This document shows, in pieces, positions 48,935-56,185 of a stretch of DNA of 56,185 bases (the first letter of the stretch is position 1; each line of letters opens with the position of its first letter). The notes under the pieces were generated by a model that saw nothing but the letters and a program-made list of their open reading frames with translations, had not been told where the DNA came from and did no database searches. Source of the DNA: Bugula neritina (taxonomy: Eukaryota; Bryozoa; Gymnolaemata; Cheilostomatida; Bugulidae); the NCBI GenBank assembly GCA_964035545.1, contig CAXIUT010000250.1:1-56185 (forward strand), in the 5' to 3' direction. Made by a program: the position numbers and the translations under genes.

Positions 48935-49323
48935 ATGATCCCTCCCTACGCACACACCTTCACAGTCATCCTCGCTGTCTTCGGACTAGTGGGCTGTATC
49001 GGTCGGTTCGACTACAACTTGGTCCTCGCTCTCGGCTGGATCTACCTCGGAGACATCAACTATCGTCTCACCAATTCCATTGGGGTATCTCTCTATTAAT
49101 GCAGTTCTACGTAATGGTATTCGGATCGGTAGTCGTCGATGCTATAAGTATGATATTATCAGCTGGTCAGGGAGATCACTTTACTTTTATATTTTTACCT
49201 TTATGTGAAATAATAGTAAAATTTGCAATTTGTGCATTTTCAGCTTTCCATTTCTACAACAAGATGAATAAAAAAAACATTCCATAACCACTAGAACAAT
49301 AATCCCAATTATAGAAAAAATGA
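48935..49323 (+). CDS. Small four-helix membrane protein, 122 aa
   Basis: Starts MIPPYAHTFTVILAVFGLVG with four hydrophobic segments and a polar tail (NKKNIPQPLEQQSQLQKK). A 20-nt GTA...CAG intron at 49085-49104 gives 123 codons. Exon 1 uses C-ending codons strongly, like the dynein light chain, but exon 2 does not. The topology is reminiscent of AT1-receptor-associated (AGTRAP)-like or other small four-TM proteins; no firm family. Confidence 0.72.
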
Positions 49324-49377
49324 TAATTATATTCTTATATTTAATAATTAATAAGCTAAATGAATATCATTTATTCA

Positions 49378-51248
49378 TCATTTATCCATTAGATCAGCCA
49401 ATTCTTCAGGGGCATACATCGCTTTGTTATTACTTTGCTAATCAATTAAAAAGCAGGCCAAAAGAGTATCAACTGCTACATCGAATATCGACATAAAAAC
49501 AACTGCTATCGCCAGTGATATTATTCCAACCAATATCAATAGATAAATAGGCTAGAGAACGTTTTATTTAATACTTGATACGAATGTTATCAAGATGTAG
49601 AAGAGGAAAGTTGTCAAACCAGCTATTAGTAATTTACCTACAAAAGCAAGAATAAAACCAACTGCTGCTACTATACTATACCTAAGAGCATTCGATAAAA
49701 TCAATGCTATTGCATCACCAGCAGCTGTACAAAAATTTTTACCTGTTATTGCAATTTGAATAAAAGCATTTTTATTTAAAAATTAAACTACTCGCTTTAT
49801 ACACTCCAAACAACAACGAACACAATTTATAAGAGCTGAATAACAACAATTTGCCTCTCCTGGTGGCTCCATCTGACTATTGAATATCTAGAATATTATC
49901 TGAATGAATTGAATGATAGCCAAAAGAAGAGCTCCAAATGCTAAACTTCCTAAATGGTAACGGAATACCATATAGTATGCTGTACATATAGGAGAATCTA
50001 ACTCTACTCCTGGAGCCTTAGAAAAGTACCAAACAGCACATGCCGCAGCAACCACAAAAGTAGTTATGGCCAATAGCAAAGCATTAGTCCACAGAGAACC
50101 GAAAAGGAAATAATAGAAGTATCCGAGACTAGCACTTGTAAAACTTTCAATAGATGTGAATACATCATCTCCTTCAACCACAAAATTTGCAGTACCAATC
50201 AATGTTACCATTGCAAAGAGTGCAAATACCCAAAATGCAAATACTACTAGACCCATAATGACAGGAACTAGTACAACTTGACAAGTAGAAGCAATGAACT
50301 GTCCAGCAACTCCGCAAAGAGCCACAGCAAGTCGAATCCGACTGCAACAACAAAGAATAATTATGATAATAATTGCCATTACCCCAAATGTGACATATCC
50401 AAATATATTATAATAGCTGTTAGTAGGCAAATCTGGAATATCAATGCCTAAATTCCCAACAAAACTATCCTGACTGATAGCTCCTCCATTGTAAAGGAAA
50501 ATGATACCTAGTCCAGCCAGGAGAAGAACCAAGAGGAGGAGAGAAACCCAAATGAAGCAAGCAGCAAAGCATCGAAGGAAGAACATGAAAAGGACAGAAA
50601 TAATAACAGCAGCTACTAATGCCAGTAAAATCCATTTCCAATTCTAAATAAAAATATATTTACTTATTAGACATCAGTAACAAAGTTAGCAACTCCAGCC
50701 TGTCTCAATCTATCAGAAAAGGTACTAGTATAATCCTTAAAGGCGTTTTCAAAGACAACTGAAGTAGGAATACAGACTCTCCCAATAAGGCCCTTTGTCT
50801 CATAACCTATCAAATCACTAGTTGTTAGAGTATCATTAGGATTTCCGTTGGAGTCAATTGTTTTGGTATAGTCACATGAAGCCTTATCATTTCCTGCACT
50901 AAAACAGTCAAGAACTGTTAAAGTGTTACCATTAAACTCTGGGCATGCTTTTACGCATGTTCTATGTTGCAAATTGCTGGTCGTTGGATTGTAAAAATAA
51001 GCATACTAGAAGTCCTTGGTCACTGAGTTAGAACCTCCACAAACGTTTCCTTTCTAGTCAGTTGCACGATACACGTTGGTTGTATCTCCATTGGTGTATC
51101 CATAGATAGCGAATCCAATCAGGACTCCCAAGTTGATCAAGAAAAGGATACAGCAAAATACATCTGTACAATCTCTTTGATAGGGGTGTCTAGGTCCATT
51201 CTTCACATCTGCGAATCTTTCAGCCACAGCCTGTTAGTCCTCTGCCAT
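49378..51248 (-). CDS. Choline transporter-like protein (SLC44/CTL), 616 aa
   Basis: Starts MAEDQQAVAERFADVKNGPRHPYQRDCTDVFCCILFLINL, with the RDCTD-x-xCC entry motif of CTL proteins before the first helix. A Cys-containing extracellular loop (CGGSNS, CVKACPEF, CDYTKT) follows. Then come about nine more helices with the family hallmark FRYHLGSLAFGALLLAIIQF followed by NCCYSALINCVRCCLECIKRVVQFLNKNAFIQIAI, and IFDVAVDTLLACFLID near the end. One 20-nt GTA...TAG intron at 50644-50663 separates the loop from the membrane core; the spliced length is 617 codons. It likely moves choline or ethanolamine. Confidence 0.95.
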
Positions 51249-51386
51249 TTAAATTATATCAAAAACTTAAATATTAAGAGTTTAAAAAGTTTAGCGACCG
51301 TTTAGACCTTAATAACCAGTAAATAAATAGATATTCAATATATTATTTCCAATATTCAACAATGAAGTTAACTATCTCCATATTTA

Positions 51387-52793
51387 TCATTTTTACTTCG
51401 ATAGTATTATTACTTTGCGATTATTCTTTCCCTTGCGTTATTCTGGATTCTTCAATTGAATTAACATCTGAGATGCCTCAACATGCTTATCCTATAACTA
51501 TAAAACCTTTTATAAAGATTCAATTGCCTCCTGCTTTCTACTTAATTGAAGCAAACATTTTGCTTTGCTTACATAAAACTGACAACATCTTGGACTAAAT
51601 ACTACAGCTTAGTTAAACTCACCTAAAGCTAAGTCATAGTTCTTAGAGTTGAATAAAGCTACTCCTCGAACACTATAGATAGAAGCTATCCTGAAATTTA
51701 GCTCATCATTTTTTTTTTCAACTTCATGAGCTCTAAGATAGTCTTCTAAAGCCTTAACAAAATCATTCAAAGACCGATAACAATCTCCTCTATTGGTTAG
51801 CATTCCCCAATCTTTAGGATTAAATGTTAATCCTTCAGTAAATAGTTTACAAGCCTCGTTGAATTTCATTTGCTTATATAAGAAGATTCCCATTTAGTTG
51901 TAAGTTAAAGAAATTTGACTTCGAAGTTCTCCTTAAAGAGATAGATCTTCAATATGCTTATTTGCTAACTCAAGATCAGATAAAGCTTGTTCATATTGCT
52001 CTTTAGTTCTGTAAAGATAAGCACTCAATATAAGTAGTTGAGTATGATAAGGATGAATCTATAGACCTTTTTTGACCTTTAGCTTACATTTCTATATTTT
52101 TCTGTCAATAAGATCATATTTAGCTTCTTTGTACAGCTTTTAGATTTAAGGAGATATCATTTAGAGGAAGAGTTGAATTTAAGAATTACTTTTATCAAGA
52201 CTATAGGCATTCCAAAATTATTTATATCCTTTGGCTGTTTAAAGCAGACTCCAATAAATCATGGCTCTTAAAATTATAAGATCTGCATCTTTCTAATCAA
52301 TCATAATGCAGTTTTATACTTCACTTAAAGCTAACTATCTTTGATTTACTTCAAGATAAGCTAAAGCACTTTAGAGATAGTCACTAAAAATTGATTTTTA
52401 ACTTATTTTTTTCATCAATCTTTTGTGAAATTGAGGATATCTTCTTGAAAAAGATTAAAATTCTGTATCTTCTAGAATGTTTTTAACTGATCCTATCTAT
52501 AGTAGTTGCAGTCCTTGTATTTTTGATATGTTTTTGACTTTTTCAAAAGCAGCAGAAGAGTTATTTAATTGATGCATTCTTCGATAAAATAGACTTGCAC
52601 TCGTTAAATCCAATATTTTTTAATATATTTATGCTAATTCGAATAGATACTGAGGATCTTCTTTGAGAAAAATAGCTTTATGATAAGCTTCAATAGCCTA
52701 CCAGTAACTATCTTATCTCCTAAGACTTCTGGCTAATTCTATTTTATCTGCTAAACTTTCATTGATAATTTTATCTTTGGATGTTTGTTTCAT
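51387..52793 (-). CDS. Tetratricopeptide-repeat protein, 468 aa
   Basis: A 469-codon frame without introns. Many 34-residue helical hairpins with the TPR pattern, clearest at GIFLYKQMKFNEACKLFTEGLTFNP, NRGDCYRSLNDFVKALEDY and VRGVALFNSKNYDLALGEFNQAV. The N-terminal third begins MKQTSKDKIINESLADKIEL, and the C-terminus is basic (EQRKGKNNRK). TPR proteins scaffold complexes; the ciliary TTC family is a possible relative, by analogy only. The upstream same-strand gene ends 64 nt before its ATG. Confidence 0.85.
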
Positions 52794-52857
52794 TTATCAG
52801 ATTAGAATAATTATAAAGTTCAATAAAAATAAATACTAAGATAAGTTAAATAAATCA

Positions 52858-53898
52858 TCAAAATTTGGCTTTATTGTCATATGTTCCAAATACTTTATCC
52901 CAAAAGTTAGTCGTAACACCGAAATTAGTTTGAGAATTTCGATAGTGATGGGTTAAATGATTAATTCTTAATTATTTTAACCATTTTATTTAAATTTAAC
53001 GCCCAAAATGACAATAATGATGCATACTATCATATGCTATCATTCCTCCTAGAAAACCTACAAAGATCATCAGAGCTTTCAATTGAGGAAGAAATATTAA
53101 TAGAACAATAATTAAAAGAGCAAAAGTAACATTATCTCTTAGAAGAGAAAAAGCAACTCTATTTTTAAGTTTAGGAAAACAATGATGAATCAAATGAGGA
53201 TTAAGAACTCCGTCTTGAAAAACACCCAAAGGATGAAACATAAATCTATGGTAACAATATTCTGAAAAAGTCCAAACAAAAATACCTATTACAGAAAGAT
53301 ATAAGTCATAAACAATTTACTCAATAGAGTTATTGGAAAAGATCCAATAAATGATTAACAACAATTCAAGAAGGAAACCAAAGAAACTTGTCCAAAAATT
53401 AGTTTAATAGTAATAGTTTTACTTTTTATTTCGTAGAGAGGTTATCTTTTATGGATATTTTAATATTTTAGGAATCTAATTTAGAAGTTATAGCTATTAT
53501 GCTTTGAGTTTGGATATTTATTCTAGCAAAGGTTGCTAAAAATCAAATTTTTATATTATCTATTGATGTTTTTTTATTTTTTAATTGTTAAAAACTGAGC
53601 TATAAAACTTTTGTCCTTCCCCACTTTTTGAAGAATTATCTAGTTTACCAATAACTTTTCGACAAACTATAAGATCTGCATTAAGAGAGTGGTTTTTAGC
53701 AAGATAAACACTAGATAAATCTTTGTTGATAAAAGGGGTCAAAATATTATTGTATCCAGGATGATCGAAATCAGAAATATCAATTATCAAATTTTTCCAT
53801 AGCACTAACTTCTTATCTTTTTGATTGATTTAAAATTATTATTGAGACATCTACTTAATCTAACTGAAAGGTTGAAGTGCAAAGTTTATTTGTTTCAT
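52858..53898 (-). CDS. Cytochrome-b5 domain plus fatty acid 2-hydroxylase-like enzyme (copy 1), 346 aa
   Basis: The N-terminal 100 residues form a b5-like domain with the heme-ligating HPGY motif and a second His (AKNHSLNAD). The C-terminal half is a membrane di-iron hydroxylase with His clusters HRFMFHP, HHCFPK, MHHYCHFG and HLTHHYR, ending FWDKVFGTYDNKAKF. The layout equals FA2H/Scs7, which hydroxylates the 2-position of ceramide fatty acids in the ER. No intron. This copy lies 45 nt after copy 2 and 64 nt before the TPR gene. Copies 1-3 are diverged in sequence, so the duplications are not recent. Confidence 0.9.
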
Positions 53899-53943
53899 CG
53901 ATTATAAAAATTTATTATAAAATGATCAATATGTTTATGAAAA

Positions 53944-54987
53944 TCACTGTTTTTTATCTTTATTGCCATAAGTTCCAAATACTTTATCCCAAATGCTACT
54001 AGTTACTCCAAAATAGGCATCTTGATTTCTATAATGATGTTTTAAGTGATGAATTTTTAAATATTTAAGCCACTTTATTTCTGTTTGAGGTCCAAAATGA
54101 CAAAAGTAATGAATCAAATCATAAAATATCATTGCAGCAGTAAAACCAACTATCATTATCGATGCCTTAAGAACAGGAAACAGAATCAACAAACCCAAAT
54201 ATATCAATAATAGCGTAAAAGAATCATGTATCAAAGGAAGAGCCAATCTATTTTTTAGATTAGTAAAAGAATGATGAACCAGATGATTATGAAGTGTCCC
54301 TTCAGGTATTTTATTACCAGAAGGATGAACTATAAATCTATGACCTCCATATTAAGTTAATGTCCAACCTATTATTCCAAAAATAACTAAATAAAGATTC
54401 GATAGGATCTATTGAATCGGATAATTATAGAATAAAAAGAATGCTACCAAAAGTAATTAAAGGAAAAATCCAGGAACAGTAATCCATAGATGAGTTTAGT
54501 ATAAGAAATTAGCAATTGTTCCTTTTACTGATTGTATTTTTGATGGGACTTTAAAGCATTTAGGAAATTCAGTTAATATTTGAAGTTCATCTGAGTTAAG
54601 TTTTGCAATAGATTCCATAATAGGCTGTTGAAAGTCAATTTTTTATACTATTTATTGATGTTTTTTAACTTTTTAGTTATTATAAACAGAGTTATAAAAA
54701 TACTATCCTTCACTCTTATCTGAAGAGTTTTTAAGACGACCAATAGTTCTATTGCAAACAATGAGATTAGCATTAAGAGAGTGATCTTTTTAAAAATAAG
54801 CTGATGAAAGATCTTTGTTGATGAAAGGAGTCAAAAGATTATTATATCCAGGATGATCAAAATCAGAAATATCAACTATTAAGTTTTTCCATAAAACTAA
54901 CTTCTTATTAGTCTGAGCTGATATTTGTTCTTTTGATATTTATGAAATTTCAGTATAAGGTTTGAGTCTATAATTCAGAGGATCCAT
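53944..54987 (-). CDS. Cytochrome-b5 domain plus fatty acid 2-hydroxylase-like enzyme (copy 2), 347 aa
   Basis: Same layout as copy 1: HPGY b5 heme motif with KDHSLNAN, then helices and His clusters HRFIVHPSG, HHSFTN, HYFCHFG and HLKHHYR, ending GTYGNKDKKQ. In the membrane half YGGHRF replaces the SEYCYHRF of copy 1. Uninterrupted 348-codon frame. The gap to copy 3 upstream is 37 nt and to copy 1 downstream 45 nt, so terminators and promoters must be minimal or the cluster may be read through. Confidence 0.9.
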
Positions 54988-55024
54988 ATAATAAAATTAT
55001 AGTAAATGAATAAAAGAATAAAGA

Positions 55025-56062
55025 TCAACTTTTTAATTTTTAATAAGTTCCGAATATTTTGTCCCATAAATTGGTCGTTACTCCAAAATTGGAATTAGGA
55101 TTTCTGTAGTGATGTTTGAGATGATTAATTTTTAATTTTTTAAGCCAAGAAATTTATATTTAAGGACCAAAATGACAATAATAGTGAATACTGTCATAAC
55201 TGATCAAAGCTGCCATAAGACCAATAATAATCATACACACAGATAACTATGAAATAAAATACCTCAAAATAGTCATAATTACAACTATTCTAACAGACAT
55301 TTTAAAAAAAGAAAGAGCAACTTTGTTTTTAAGATTAGGGAAGGCATGATGAACCAGATGAGGACTATAAGTACCATTTTATTTAATTCCTTATTCATGA
55401 AGTTGAATTCGATGAACGTAGTACTCTGCTAAAGTCCAAAGAAGCCAACCTATCATCACTAGATGAATATTAGATAAAATATCAATAAGAGAGTTATTGC
55501 TAATTGTCCAAGTAATTAAAAGGGTTAATTCAGTTATAAATACAGAAAAACTAATCCAGAAATGTTCTTCTGCTAAGAAATTAGATATTTTACCTTTAAC
55601 GAATGTGATCTATTCAGGATTTTTGAATAATTTAGGAATATCTGATAATAGTCTAAATTCTTATGGTTTTAACTTATTGACTGATTACAATAAAGGTTGA
55701 CTGAAATCACATTTTTGTAGAATATCTTAATGCTTCTTTATTTATTAACTACCTACAACACTATTATAAAAACACTATCCTTACCTTCCTTATTATGAAT
55801 TTGACAATTTTCCAATAGTCCTTGAACAAATAATCAAATCTCCATTACTAGAATGATTTCTGTTTCTATAGGCTTAAGAAATATCACTACCAAGTTGCGA
55901 CTTGATGATACTATTATATCCAGGATGTTGAAAATCAGAAACATCGATGATTAAATTTTTATAAAGAACTATTTCTTTAGTTGTTTTGATTGATTCTAGT
56001 TACTATTGGCTGATTTCTTGAAGTTAAGAGTATGGAGGTAATATTGGATTTAAAGGATTCAT
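55025..56062 (-). CDS. Cytochrome-b5 domain plus fatty acid 2-hydroxylase-like enzyme (copy 3, subtelomeric), 345 aa
   Basis: Starts MNPLNPILPPYSQLQEIS. Carries HPGY and RNHSSNGD in the b5 half, and HRIQLHE, HHAFPN, HYYCHFG and HLKHHYR in the hydroxylase half, so all metal-ligand clusters are kept. The loop after the first His cluster is shorter than in copies 1 and 2. No intron. Its ATG is only 39 nt from the first GGGGTT of the right telomere. Everything needed to start transcription toward the left therefore lies in those 39 nt or in the telomere itself. Confidence 0.9.
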
Positions 56063-56101
56063 TGGTAATAATTATAACTTTTTTGAACAAATAAAAATAA
56101 T

Positions 56102-56185
56102 GGGGTTGGGGTTGGGGTTGGGGTTGGGGTTGGGGTTGGGGTTGGGGTTGGGGTTGGGGTTGGGGTTGGGGTTGGGGGGTTGGGA
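56102..56185. repeat. Right telomere of the second chromosome, (GGGGTT)n
   Basis: 84 bp of GGGGTT repeats in right-end orientation. The terminal bases deviate (GGGGGGTTGGGA), which may be consensus error at the contig end. Confidence 0.96.

Noticed and set aside
51362-51598. Rightward frame with a hydrophobic start resembling a signal peptide
   Set aside because: It is antisense to the C-terminal part of the TPR gene, whose frame is longer and domain-supported.
1-56185. Mobile elements or viral insertions
   Set aside because: No transposase, reverse transcriptase, integrase or terminal inverted repeats were found, as expected for macronuclear DNA after elimination.

Overview
This window looks like ciliate macronuclear DNA. 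Three things support that. Chromosome ends are arrays of CCCCAA/GGGGTT. In every convincing gene TAA and TAG are read as glutamine and only TGA stops translation. The genes are packed tail to tail, and most introns are exactly 20 nt. Composition is very AT-rich. G4T2 telomeres with Gln-TAA/TAG fit an oligohymenophorean-type ciliate, but the species cannot be named from this sequence. All gene models below were read by eye with the TAA/TAG=Gln code. For nearly all of them the summed exon length divides exactly by three after intron removal, which is an internal check.

Layout. A 200-N scaffold gap (23746-23945) separates two telomere-capped pieces. The left piece (1-23745) starts with CCCCAA and ends with GGGGTT, but also carries three internal full-length GGGGTT tracts (11903-11982, 13911-13985, 20106-20180). 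These divide it into four blocks: 1-11982, an apparently complete 12-kb chromosome with six genes; 11983-13985, one gene cut at its 3' end; 13986-20180, a large TBC-domain gene cut at its 5' end plus a coiled-coil gene; and 20181-23745, coiled-coil, FYVE and further coiled-coil genes. The right piece (23946-56185) is one apparently complete 32-kb chromosome with 23 genes and no internal telomere.

Gene content is housekeeping and cell-architecture rather than mobile or viral. Signalling: a myristoylatable CDPK, a PP2A B''-type subunit, a cyclic-nucleotide-binding protein, a PI4-kinase, a kinase-LRR fusion and a cyclin. Trafficking and membranes: TBC and FYVE proteins, derlin, an SLC44 choline-transporter-like protein, a DRAM/Frag1-type protein and a 1492-aa multipass orphan. 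Cilia and cytoskeleton: an STPGR repeat protein, a Tctex-type dynein light chain and many coiled coils. Metabolism: citrate synthase, a SIS-domain MurQ/GKRP-like protein, and three tandem cytochrome-b5/fatty-acid-2-hydroxylase-like genes running up to the right telomere. Also present are a MACPF protein with two Vps62-type domains, a jacalin-like coiled-coil protein and a DBF4-type zinc-finger protein. I saw no tRNA, rRNA, CRISPR array, transposon or viral gene.

The strongest signals for follow-up are the ruler-like 20-nt introns, the internal telomere tracts that truncate two genes, and the extreme compaction (same-strand gaps of 27-64 nt, a 48-nt divergent promoter, and a start codon 39 nt from a telomere).
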